DNA from: JBCCZC01 sp039188505 | GTDB taxonomy: Bacteria > Pseudomonadota > Gammaproteobacteria > Xanthomonadales > SZUA-38 | NCBI GenBank assembly: GCA_039188505.1 | Contig: JBCCZC010000027.1 | Span: 1 to 24,344, forward strand | Direction of reading: 5' to 3' | DNA: 24,344 nt | Shown here: piece after piece, positions 15,755 to 22,487 of the stretch | Numbering within the stretch: the stretch's first letter is position 1 | Layout of the letters: every line of letters begins with the position of its first letter | Translations under genes and position numbers: made by a program | The notes under the pieces: model-generated | Told to the model about the DNA's origin: nothing | The model's database searches: none | The model's input: the letters and a program-made list of their open reading frames with translations, nothing else

Positions 15755-16951
15755 TCAGCGCCGGCGCGAGCTCTTCTTCGACGTCTTCTTCGACGTCTTC
15801 TTGGTCGCGGCCTTCTTTTTCGAGGCCTTCTTTTTCGAGGCCTTCTTTTTCGAGGCCTTCTTCTTGGCGACCTTCGTCTTCGCCGCGGCCCGCGGCTTGG
15901 CGAGCGCGGCGAGCGCCGCCTCGAGGTTCTCCCGATACATGCGACGCTCGACGTCCGACGTCGCCTCGCCGACACGAATCTCGCGCAGGGTGAAGCCCTC
16001 GTCCTCGGGTGTGAACAGGGCCTCGGTTTCGGTGCGATCTTCCTCGCGATGGCCGATGATCTCGAAGGTCTCGATCGGCTGGGCCACTCCCTTGACCTTG
16101 ATCTTGCCCCGGGGCTCGGCCTCGACGATGTCCTCCACCAGTCGATAGGTGGCCGCAGACACGAGGATGCCGCCTGGCGGCGCCTGACCTTCGAGGCGGG
16201 AGGCGACGTTCACATTGCCGCCGATGAGGGTGTAGTCCATCCGCTCGTCAGAGCCGAAGTTGCCCGCGGTGCAGAAGCCCGAGTTGATGCCGATACGGAT
16301 CTGCAGCGGAAAGGACGTCCCGGCCTCTTCCCACTCCTTGCGCAGCGGCCCGAGCGACTGAAGCATCTCCAGCGCCATGCGCACGCACGCCCGCGCCGCC
16401 TGCCGGGGATCCAGCCCGTCGTCGTCGCCGAAATAGACCATGACGGCGTCGCCGATGAACTTGTCGATGGCGCCGCCCCAGCGTCCGCAGATCCGGGCCA
16501 TCTCGTTCAGGTAGCGGTTGAGGATGTGGCTGAGCGTCTCCGGCTCGATCGTGTCGGTGATGTTCGTGAAGCCGACGATGTCGGAGAAGAACACCGAGAG
16601 ATGCTGGCGCTGGTGGCTGCCCTCGGTCCCCTCCGCCTGCCCGCCGACGATGCGCCGGTAGAGCTGGTCGGAGAGGTAGCGCTTCATCTTCTCGATGAGC
16701 TGGGTGATCTTGTCGTTCGTCTCCGTCAGCTCGTTCTCGAGCGTGGTGCTGTGCTCGACGATCGAACCGTAGAGCAGCCCGGCGTCATCGAGATCCTCGA
16801 CCAGCCGGTCCGCAAGCTCCAGCAGCCCGCGGCCATGGTCCAGCGCGCCGTCGCGGTCGAGGGACGCAGCGCCGTCCGTCAATAGGACGCGCAGGCGTTC
16901 CAGCCTGGCACGGTCCTCGTCGTCAAAGCTGACCGGGAGTTCGTTGTCCAT
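15755..16951 (-). CDS. Class III adenylate/guanylate cyclase with histone H1-like Lys-rich tail
   Basis: Predicted cytosolic cyclase, most likely making cAMP. Layout of 398 residues: N-terminal helical region (1-65), coiled coil leading into KMKRYLSDQLYRRIV (about 66-102), and a catalytic domain at about 115-300. Metal-binding Asp residues lie in FSDIVGFT (D123 region) and FIGDAVMVYFG (D168). Lys164 (DKFIGD) and Asp239 (MDYTLIG) are the pair usually found in adenylate rather than guanylate cyclases. Asn248 and Arg252 in NVNVASRLE complete the active site, so it looks fully competent. After a linker, residues 352-398 are an Ala/Lys/Ser-rich basic tail of repeated ASKKK, like bacterial histone H1-like proteins, encoded by a 15-bp tandem repeat. 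It starts 1 nt after the STAS gene stop, implying translational coupling, and is the last gene of the operon. Confidence 0.92.
   Translation of the reverse strand: MDNELPVSFDDEDRARLERLRVLLTDGAASLDRDGALDHGRGLLELADRLVEDLDDAGLLYGSIVEHSTTLENELTETNDKITQLIEKMKRYLSDQLYRRIVGGQAEGTEGSHQRQHLSVFFSDIVGFTNITDTIEPETLSHILNRYLNEMARICGRWGGAIDKFIGDAVMVYFGDDDGLDPRQAARACVRMALEMLQSLGPLRKEWEEAGTSFPLQIRIGINSGFCTAGNFGSDERMDYTLIGGNVNVASRLEGQAPPGGILVSAATYRLVEDIVEAEPRGKIKVKGVAQPIETFEIIGHREEDRTETEALFTPEDEGFTLREIRVGEATSDVERRMYRENLEAALAALAKPRAAAKTKVAKKKASKKKASKKKASKKKAATKKTSKKTSKKSSRRR
15809..15864 (-). repeat. 15-bp tandem repeat encoding the ASKKK tail
   Basis: Three identical copies of a 15-bp unit (plus-strand read GGCCTTCTTTTTCGA) at 15809-15823, 15824-15838 and 15839-15853, then a partial copy to 15864. 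The unit is in frame and encodes five residues (ASKKK register). Exact copies with short A-runs make copy-number change by slippage plausible, and any whole-unit change would keep the frame. Confidence 0.9.
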
Positions 16952-16952
16952 T

Positions 16953-17291
16953 TCAGGCGATCTCGAGCTCCAGCCCCGGGAGGAACTTCTTCATGTTGGC
17001 CAGCGACTTGGCCTGCCAGGCAATCTCGCTGCTGCCCCGCACCTTCATCGTCACGTTGCCGCGCTTGCGCAGGCCGATGACGAACTTGTAGAGCATGTTG
17101 ATGCCGGAGCTGTTGAGGAACTCGAGCCTGCTCAGGTCCCACTGCACCGCATCTCCGCCGGCCTCGAGCGACTCGTCGAGGAAGTCAGCAATGGGCTGGT
17201 ACTCCGCGGTTCCGTTCAGCCGCAGACTGCCCGAGAAGCTCGTGGTGCCCTCCGCATGTTCGATTGCGTAACCGTCGCCTTCAATCTTCAT
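16953..17291 (-). CDS. STAS-domain regulator (slr1659-like anti-sigma-factor-antagonist type)
   Basis: Predicted switch protein whose Ser phosphorylation decides which partner it binds. The whole 112-residue protein is one STAS-like fold. The segment WDLSRLEFLNSSGINMLYKF (51-70) matches the SpoIIAA phosphorylation loop region (D-S-S-G-type), and Ser61/Ser62 are candidate phospho-acceptors. It resembles the slr1659-type regulators found next to slr1658-type ATP-binding proteins. It lies 28 nt after the GHKL ATPase gene and 1 nt before the cyclase gene, which suggests that its unphosphorylated or phosphorylated form controls the cyclase, as SiaC does for SiaD. That link is inferred from context. 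Confidence 0.82.
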   Translation of the reverse strand: MKIEGDGYAIEHAEGTTSFSGSLRLNGTAEYQPIADFLDESLEAGGDAVQWDLSRLEFLNSSGINMLYKFVIGLRKRGNVTMKVRGSSEIAWQAKSLANMKKFLPGLELEIA

Positions 17292-17319
17292 GTCTGTTTT
17301 CTAATCCGTCGGGGGCGCG

Positions 17320-17904
17320 TCAACCGGCGCCGTTCCAATCACAAAAGGTTGGCTTCGTGGGCAGTCTGGCGGCCGTGTGCACCATGCACCGACCGCCGTT
17401 CGGCACGATCTGCCACGCCATGATCGCGCCGTGGTCGGCAATGATCGTCACGAGCCCGAGGCCGGACCCCGATTCACTGCCCAATTCGAAATTGCGCTCG
17501 ACCTGCTCGATCATCAACTCCTCGGCCGATGATGCCTGCAGGCGCTCGAGAAATTCCTCGAGGCCCGCCACGGTTTCCGCGGGGCTGCCGTGGCTGATGG
17601 CGAACGTCCAGTGGTCGTCATCGGCGCCGCTGGACGCCTGGATGAAATCGTCCGCACAGTACTTCACCGCGTTCTCGACGAGCTCGTTGACCACGTAGGA
17701 CGCGCTGTCGCGGAGTTGGCGCAGGACCAGCTCGTCGGTGCTGGCGGCACTCGCGGCCAGGTAGTCGGCGATGAAGTTGGCGACCTCGCTGACGTCCTTC
17801 CAGTCGTGCTCCAGCCGGTCCGGTCGCAGCCACCAGCACATGTCGAGGCTGTCGTGCAGTCCGCCGTTGACCGGGAATTCCCCGTAGCTGCGTTGATCGC
17901 TCAT
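17320..17904 (-). CDS. GHKL ATP-binding regulator, probable Ser kinase of the STAS protein (slr1658/SiaB-like)
   Basis: Predicted cytosolic serine kinase or anti-factor related to SpoIIAB, RsbW and SiaB. In 194 residues the N box reads VVNELVENAVKY (71-82, with Glu74 and Asn78), and a Gly-rich G box GSGLGL is at 146-151. The middle Gly motif is unusual (FAISHGSP), as in slr1658-type proteins, rather than the DxGxG of classical histidine kinases. There is no phospho-accepting His domain. Its start overlaps the stop of the previous gene by ATGA (17901-17904), so the two are translationally coupled. The expected target is the STAS protein encoded next. Confidence 0.82.
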   Translation of the reverse strand: MSDQRSYGEFPVNGGLHDSLDMCWWLRPDRLEHDWKDVSEVANFIADYLAASAASTDELVLRQLRDSASYVVNELVENAVKYCADDFIQASSGADDDHWTFAISHGSPAETVAGLEEFLERLQASSAEELMIEQVERNFELGSESGSGLGLVTIIADHGAIMAWQIVPNGGRCMVHTAARLPTKPTFCDWNGAG

Positions 17905-18374
17905 GACGAGCCCCTGCTCATCGTGGCACGCAGCGTGGCGCCCTGCTCATCCTCGCGGAGGTCGAGTTGCACGTCATAGTCGGCTGAGATCTGCAGGAGA
18001 CCGAGGGCCGGATTCGGCTCCTCGGAGCCAAGGCAATCGAGATAGGAATCGGTGCGTCGTTCAGGCGACGAACCCGCGGCGGCGTAGGCCTGCCAGGTCG
18101 CGGCCAGCGCGGAGACGTCCGGCACCCGGATATCGAGCAGGATCTCGTTGTCCGAGCGGCTGACCTCGACGTCCATGATGCCGTCCGTCCCGACGTCCCG
18201 AAAGATGACCTCGAACAGTTCGTTGATGACGGCTGAATACAGGTAGTAGGTGTCCGGCAGCTGATCGACGATCAGCTTGGCGAGATAGTTCGACGCCTGG
18301 CTGCAGTGCTTCCAGCTCTCGCGGAAGGAGCTGAGCTGGAAACGCCCTCTGACTACCGGCTCAGCACTTTCCAT
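17901..18374 (-). CDS. Degenerate GHKL-type paralogue (probable non-ATP-binding partner)
   Basis: 157 residues from the ATG at 18374. The protein parallels the next gene: YSAVINELFEVIFRD (46-60) aligns with its N box, but the invariant Asn is replaced by Val56, and the G box is reduced to NPALGLLQIS (121-130), lacking the Gly-x-Gly-x-Gly pattern. It therefore probably does not hydrolyse ATP and may act as a regulatory or dimerisation partner for the intact copy. The frame stays open back to 18440, but that part would overlap the porin gene. Starting at 18374 leaves 4 nt after the porin stop and fits coupling, although no clear ribosome-binding site is seen. Confidence 0.72.
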   Translation of the reverse strand: MESAEPVVRGRFQLSSFRESWKHCSQASNYLAKLIVDQLPDTYYLYSAVINELFEVIFRDVGTDGIMDVEVSRSDNEILLDIRVPDVSALAATWQAYAAAGSSPERRTDSYLDCLGSEEPNPALGLLQISADYDVQLDLREDEQGATLRATMSRGSS

Positions 18375-18378
18375 GCGG

Positions 18379-19083
18379 CTATTCGATGAGGCTGAAGGTC
18401 CTGGAGACGGAGAATACGACGCGATCGCCGGCGTTGTCACCGAACAGCACCTCGCCGTCCGAGTTGGTGTCGACGTAGTCGAGCGCGAAGTCGAAGCCGC
18501 TCCAGGAACGTGAGATGCCGATCACCCAATCCGTGTAGGAGTCGGGCGCACCGGGAAAGAAGTCATTGTCGGCGTCGTCGAAGTCGTAGTAGCCGACGTT
18601 GGCGCGGAGCGAGAACTCGTTCGGCAGCGGAAATTCGCCGCCGATGTTCAGATACACCGCGGTTTCGCCGAGGCCGTAGTTATCCCAGGTGTAGCCGATC
18701 TGGGAGCTGAACCAATCATAGGTGAAGCCCAGGAGCAGTTCGGGATAGTCCTCGGTGAAGTCGTTGTCGGGGTAGGCGTAGTAGACGAGCTGGATGTCGT
18801 ATTCCCAGCCGGAGTTGCCGAAGGCCCCGGAATACCCGCCGTAGGCGTCGATTTCCCAGTCGCCACTTTCGCCGAAATCGACGTCGGAGACGAAGAGACC
18901 GGCATACCAGCCGGAGTCGTTGAACCAGTCGAGGGTAGCCTGCGGCGTGGGATCCTCGTTGGTCTGCGACACACCCCGGAAAATGTAATCGGAGTAGAGC
19001 CCGATCGTCGTTTCGAGGCCTGCATGCGCGCTGAAAGCGCAACACCCCGCAAGCACTGCCGTGACCAGCCTTCCCTTTTTCAT
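18379..19083 (-). CDS. TorF-family putative outer-membrane porin
   Basis: Predicted small outer-membrane beta-barrel of the TorF family (TIGR02001 type); substrate unknown. The 234-residue protein has a signal peptide (MKKGRLVTAVLAGCCAFSAHA). Next comes GLETTIGLYSDYIFRGVSQTNEDPTPQATLDW, the family's N-terminal signature (SDYxFRGxSQT, xPAxQ-type). Alternating aromatic strands follow, with SGWYAGLFVSDVDF among them, and the end is a barrel strand VVFSVSRTFSLIE. The start at 19083 is supported by AGGGGG six bases upstream; the frame extends further to 19173 but without a signal peptide. It is the first gene of the operon that continues into the GHKL, STAS and cyclase genes, an unusual place for a porin. 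Confidence 0.85.
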   Translation of the reverse strand: MKKGRLVTAVLAGCCAFSAHAGLETTIGLYSDYIFRGVSQTNEDPTPQATLDWFNDSGWYAGLFVSDVDFGESGDWEIDAYGGYSGAFGNSGWEYDIQLVYYAYPDNDFTEDYPELLLGFTYDWFSSQIGYTWDNYGLGETAVYLNIGGEFPLPNEFSLRANVGYYDFDDADNDFFPGAPDSYTDWVIGISRSWSGFDFALDYVDTNSDGEVLFGDNAGDRVVFSVSRTFSLIE

Positions 19084-19266
19084 GGGTGTCCCCCTAGCTG
19101 CAAGCCAACCCGGACGCCTGGAACGGCACGCCAACAGCGCGGAAAAATAGCTACCCCTGGCATGGTCGCGCATCCCCCGAAGATCACGTCCTTCTCGCTC
19201 GCGATCCTACAACAAGCGTTAGAGCATCACCAGAACGCCCGGATCTCCGCCCGCCTTGGCGGCGCC

Positions 19267-19275
19267 TGATATACT
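19267..19275 (+). promoter_or_regulatory. Candidate extended -10 promoter of the phosphatase gene
   Basis: TGATATACT matches an extended -10 (TGn plus TATACT at 19270-19275). No good -35 is present 16-18 bases upstream, as is common for extended -10 promoters. The leader to the ATG at 19343 would be about 60 nt. The rest of the 259-nt divergent spacer (19084-19342) shows no other clear element; a porin-operon promoter must lie there but was not identified. Confidence 0.4.
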
Positions 19276-19342
19276 GGCCGAATTGACGTGCGCTGAAGCC
19301 CACGCTGATCGGCGCACGGGGATTGGGGGACGACTGCAGCCC

Positions 19343-21253
19343 ATGAGTAGTGCCGACACACCGAAGGTACAGGTGCCGTTTGCCCTGAAGATCGGCATGG
19401 CCATCTGTGTGCTGACGGGCGTCCTGCTCGGCGGCTGCGTCCTCTATTTCTTCCAGTCCACCGAGTCGATCATCATCGATCAGATGCGCAATCGGCTGCG
19501 GGACATCGGCCAGACAGGCGCCTACGCGTTCGACCGCAGCATGCGGGAGAAGATCATCGGACTCCGCGAGCGGTTGCTCGTCGCGACCGCCCCGCGCCAC
19601 CCCGCGACCTGGCCGGGCGAGGGCGAGTTCGAGCCGCAGCTCGAGGACGCGATCGCCGAGGAGTTTCACCAGGACGAGGACTTCCTGGCCCTGGTCCAGC
19701 TGCTGCGTCGGATCAAGGCGGGCTCCACCCCGAGAATCACCACCGACGAGGAGCTGCCGCAGATCTTCCCTGACGACAATCAGCCCTACATCGCGTTCGC
19801 GTACCTGATGACGCCGATCCCCGAGTCGCCGGACTACCAGGTCCTCATGACGATCGCCGACTCGGATTTCCAGACCTACGACCAGAACCTCAACGGCGTG
19901 ATCGAGCCCGAAGAGGAAGGCAATCCGGCCGGCAGTTTCTATCGCATTGCCGAGGAGCTGTTCTCGCAGGCAATCGCGACGGGTCAGTCGCACACGGCAC
20001 AGGAGTGGTATACCGATCAGTGGGGCACGTTCCTGAGTGCGGGTATCCCGATCTTCGACACCCAGAACCAGGTGATCGCCGTCATGGGTCTCGATCTCCA
20101 GGTGCAGAGCCAGGCCAATCGGCTCAACGAGCTGCGCCGCTTGTCGTTCGTGATCCTCGCGGTCGGGCTCATCGTGTCCTTCCTGATCGCCCTCTGGCTC
20201 GCCCGGGTGTTCTCGAACCCGGTGCGCCGAATCATGCGCGCATCGCTGGCCGTGAAAGACCACGACTTCAGCGCCAAGGTCGAGCTGAACAACCGCGACG
20301 AACTCGGCGTCCTCGCCTGGGCATTCAATCAGATGGTCGACGAGCTCGCCGACTACTCACACAACCTCCAGGGGCTCGTGAAGGACCGCACCGTCGAGCT
20401 CGAGGCCGCCAACGAGACGATCCGCCGCATCAACGAGGATCTCACGGTCGAGAACCTGCGCCTGGGCGCGGAGGTCAAGGTCGCCCGCAAGCTCCAGATG
20501 ATGGTGCTGCCCTCGCAGCGTGAGATGAACCTGGTCCGTGGCCTCGACATCGCCGGCTACATGGACCCAGCCGACGAGGTCGGCGGCGACTACTACGACG
20601 TCCTCATGTCCGACGAGGGCTACGCGAAGCTCGGCATCGGCGATGTTTGTGGGCATGGCCTGGAGAGCGGCGTGGTGATGCTGATGGTCCAAACCGCCGT
20701 CCGCACCGCGCTGTACACCGGCATCAACAAACCCGAGACCCTCTACGCCGTCATCAATCGCGTCATCTTCCGCAACCTCGGCCGCATCCAGTCCGACAAG
20801 AGCATGACCCTGTCGCTCATCGACTATTTCGCCGACGGGCGCCTCGTGGTCACCGGGCAGCACGAGGAGATGATCGTGGTGCGCGCAGACGGTGGCGTTG
20901 AGCGCATCGACACCATGGAGCTGGGCCTGCCGATCGGCATTGACGAACACATCGACGACTTTGTCTCGAGCACGCAGCTCCGCCTGCGAAAGAACGACAT
21001 CCTCCTGCTGCACACGGACGGCATCACCGAGGCCGAGAACGAGACCGGCGATCAGTTCACGATCGAGCGCCTCGTCGACCTGGCCCACCGCAACCACGAT
21101 CAGTCCGTCGGGCAGATCGTCCGCGTCATCATCGACGAGGTGCGGGGCTTCATGGGCAAGCGCGAAGTACTCGACGACCTGACCCTCGTCGTCGTGAAGA
21201 AGAAGGACAATCCCTCCGGCATGACCGGCCAGTGGCGTTTCGGCAAGATCTGA
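19343..21253 (+). CDS. Membrane PP2C/SpoIIE-type Ser phosphatase with periplasmic sensor and HAMP (SiaA-like)
   Basis: Predicted sensor phosphatase that dephosphorylates a STAS-type switch protein in response to a periplasmic signal. The 636 residues run: TM1 (about 15-37), periplasmic sensor (38-267), TM2 (268-288), HAMP (289-342), coiled-coil linker (343-375), and a PP2C-like domain (380-620) with metal-binding motifs ADEVGGDYYD (410-419), IGDVCGHG (432-439), LLHTDGITEAE (556-566) and LDDLTLVVV (610-618). Size and order match Pseudomonas SiaA (about 663 residues). Inside the sensor, residues 180-191 spell an EF-hand-type loop, D-Q-N-L-N-G-V-I-E-P-E-E. The start at 19343 is chosen because it precedes the TM helix closely; the open frame from 19256 adds an unlikely leader overlapping the promoter. 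It is divergent from the porin-GHKL-STAS-cyclase operon. Confidence 0.9.
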   Translation: MSSADTPKVQVPFALKIGMAICVLTGVLLGGCVLYFFQSTESIIIDQMRNRLRDIGQTGAYAFDRSMREKIIGLRERLLVATAPRHPATWPGEGEFEPQLEDAIAEEFHQDEDFLALVQLLRRIKAGSTPRITTDEELPQIFPDDNQPYIAFAYLMTPIPESPDYQVLMTIADSDFQTYDQNLNGVIEPEEEGNPAGSFYRIAEELFSQAIATGQSHTAQEWYTDQWGTFLSAGIPIFDTQNQVIAVMGLDLQVQSQANRLNELRRLSFVILAVGLIVSFLIALWLARVFSNPVRRIMRASLAVKDHDFSAKVELNNRDELGVLAWAFNQMVDELADYSHNLQGLVKDRTVELEAANETIRRINEDLTVENLRLGAEVKVARKLQMMVLPSQREMNLVRGLDIAGYMDPADEVGGDYYDVLMSDEGYAKLGIGDVCGHGLESGVVMLMVQTAVRTALYTGINKPETLYAVINRVIFRNLGRIQSDKSMTLSLIDYFADGRLVVTGQHEEMIVVRADGGVERIDTMELGLPIGIDEHIDDFVSSTQLRLRKNDILLLHTDGITEAENETGDQFTIERLVDLAHRNHDQSVGQIVRVIIDEVRGFMGKREVLDDLTLVVVKKKDNPSGMTGQWRFGKI

Positions 21254-21306
21254 CGCCACTTTCGACGATCCTCCGTTGATTCATCATGCGCGATTCGACC
21301 GCGTGT

Positions 21307-21335
21307 TTGAGCGATGCCTCCTGGCTGGGTAGGAT
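21307..21335 (+). promoter_or_regulatory. Candidate sigma70 promoter of the small lipoprotein gene
   Basis: TTGAGC (21307-21312), 17 bases, TAGGAT (21330-21335). Transcription would start near 21342 and leave a leader of about 22 nt with the AGGAGG ribosome-binding site. No terminator was seen between this and the phosphatase stop codon. Confidence 0.55.
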
Positions 21336-21363
21336 CGGGGTGGGTTGATAGGAGGATTCCGGT

Positions 21364-21684
21364 ATGAAAGGCATCGTCATGGCCGTCATTTCCGCCGCGC
21401 TGCTGAGCGCCTGCGCCTCGACGCCGAGCCCGGAACCTGAACCTGAACCCCAGACCGCTCAGCTCGTACCCGCCGGTTTCCAGACCGAGGGCTCGGCGCT
21501 TACGCCGACGCTCTGCAAGCCGCGGATCGTCGACGGGCGCGCCGAACTCTCGGACGATTGCGTCAACGTCATCGACCGATCCCCCTCAGGCGGCCGCCAG
21601 ATCCACGCCATCGGCCGTGAAACCAAGCAGCTCCGGAGCCTGTGCGAGAACATGGTGCTCCCGAAGTGTCGCCGCAAATACTAG
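21364..21684 (+). CDS. Small lipoprotein of unknown function
   Basis: A 106-residue predicted lipoprotein. The signal peptide ends in the lipobox LSAC (Cys18), followed by an acidic Pro-Glu repeat (PSPEPEPEPQ), which is a typical spacer from the membrane. The rest has four cysteines after the lipidated one (CKPRIV, DDCVNV, LCENM, PKCRRK) that could form two disulfides in the periplasm. No family is recognised. The start is well supported by AGGAGG eight bases upstream and by a candidate promoter immediately before that. Confidence 0.8.
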   Translation: MKGIVMAVISAALLSACASTPSPEPEPEPQTAQLVPAGFQTEGSALTPTLCKPRIVDGRAELSDDCVNVIDRSPSGGRQIHAIGRETKQLRSLCENMVLPKCRRKY

Positions 21685-21728
21685 AACCGGACCCTCGGGC
21701 CCGACACGCACGAACCGACTATCCGATC

Positions 21729-21758
21729 CTGGCATTCGCCCCGGGTGCGCGGCACAAT
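21729..21758 (+). promoter_or_regulatory. Candidate promoter of the lipoprotein / ArsC-like pair
   Basis: CTGGCA (21729-21734), 18 bases, CACAAT (21753-21758), in the 102-nt spacer before the lipoprotein gene at 21787. Both hexamers match the sigma70 consensus only moderately. Confidence 0.35.
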
Positions 21759-21786
21759 CACGCCGCCACCTGACAGGAACCCCCTG

Positions 21787-22038
21787 ATGAACGGACGACG
21801 ACTGCTGCCCCTCGCCCTCGCGGCGGCCACCACGCTCGCGCTCTCGGCCTGCGCCGGCAAGCGGGACATCACCTATGTCGGCCAATGCGCCATCCCCGGC
21901 CATTGGTTCTGCGGCAAGACCTTCGACACGCGCAGCGAGTGCAACAACGCACGCAAGCGGCACGACTACGAGACCTCGCTCACGGGCAGCTGCTTCAGCG
22001 GCGATCCCCGCGGCCGTCCCGATACGCGCACCATGTGA
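21787..22038 (+). CDS. Small Cys-rich lipoprotein of unknown function
   Basis: An 83-residue predicted lipoprotein. The signal peptide MNGRRLLPLALAAATTLALSACAG ends in the lipobox LSAC. The mature part contains cysteines in GQCAIPGHWFCGK, SECNNARK and SCFSGD, four that could pair in the periplasm. No family is recognised. AGGA lies eight bases before the ATG; the frame extends upstream to 21745 but without a signal peptide. It is followed after 11 nt by the ArsC/YffB-like gene, so the two are probably co-transcribed. Confidence 0.75.
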   Translation: MNGRRLLPLALAAATTLALSACAGKRDITYVGQCAIPGHWFCGKTFDTRSECNNARKRHDYETSLTGSCFSGDPRGRPDTRTM

Positions 22039-22049
22039 GCGCGGATCCG

Positions 22050-22403
22050 ATGAGTCTCACCCTCTTCGGGCTGGAGAAATGCAGCACGTGCAAGAAGGCG
22101 CGCGTCTGGCTGGCCGAGCACGCCATCGACCATACGTTCGTGGACTACCGCGAGCAGCCGATCGCGGCGCCGCAGCTCGTCGCCTGGGCCGAGGCCCTCG
22201 GCGGCTGGCCCAAGCTGGTCAACCGGGCCAGCATGACCTGGCGCAACCTGCCGGAAGCTCGGAAGGCTCCGGCGGACGACGCCGCCTGGACCGCGCTGAT
22301 CGCCGAGTATCCGGCCCTCGTGCGGCGGCCCGTCGCCTGGGACGGCGAGACGGTCTCCGCAGGCTTCAGCGAGAAGAAGTTCGGGGAGCGCTTCGGCGCC
22401 TGA
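22050..22403 (+). CDS. ArsC/Spx-family thioredoxin-fold protein (YffB-like)
   Basis: A 117-residue cytosolic thioredoxin-fold protein of the ArsC/Spx family. Near the N-terminus LFGLEKCSTCKKARVWL has the CxxC pair (Cys11, Cys14) of the YffB and Spx type. VDYREQPIAAPQLVAW, LVNRASMTWRNL and the late VRRPV segment follow the family pattern. YffB proteins are proposed glutathione-dependent thiol reductases and Spx members are RNA polymerase-binding redox regulators; which role applies here cannot be told from sequence alone. The start at 22050 begins exactly at the fold, and the upstream open frame overlaps the lipoprotein gene. Confidence 0.87.
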   Translation: MSLTLFGLEKCSTCKKARVWLAEHAIDHTFVDYREQPIAAPQLVAWAEALGGWPKLVNRASMTWRNLPEARKAPADDAAWTALIAEYPALVRRPVAWDGETVSAGFSEKKFGERFGA

Positions 22404-22487
22404 CATCGCTCCCGCAACCCGCCCGTTAAACCCTGCGCTCGGCCGGCGCGTCCAACCCCCGAACTTCACACAATCGGGGATCCATCC

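Noticed and set aside
15809..15864. CRISPR-like or mobile repeat
   Set aside because: The units are directly adjacent, 15 bp, in frame and coding; there are no spacers.
19184..21259. Minus-strand frames (19184-20263 and 20357-21259) under the phosphatase gene
   Set aside because: Antisense shadows; the plus strand has TM, HAMP and PP2C motifs throughout.
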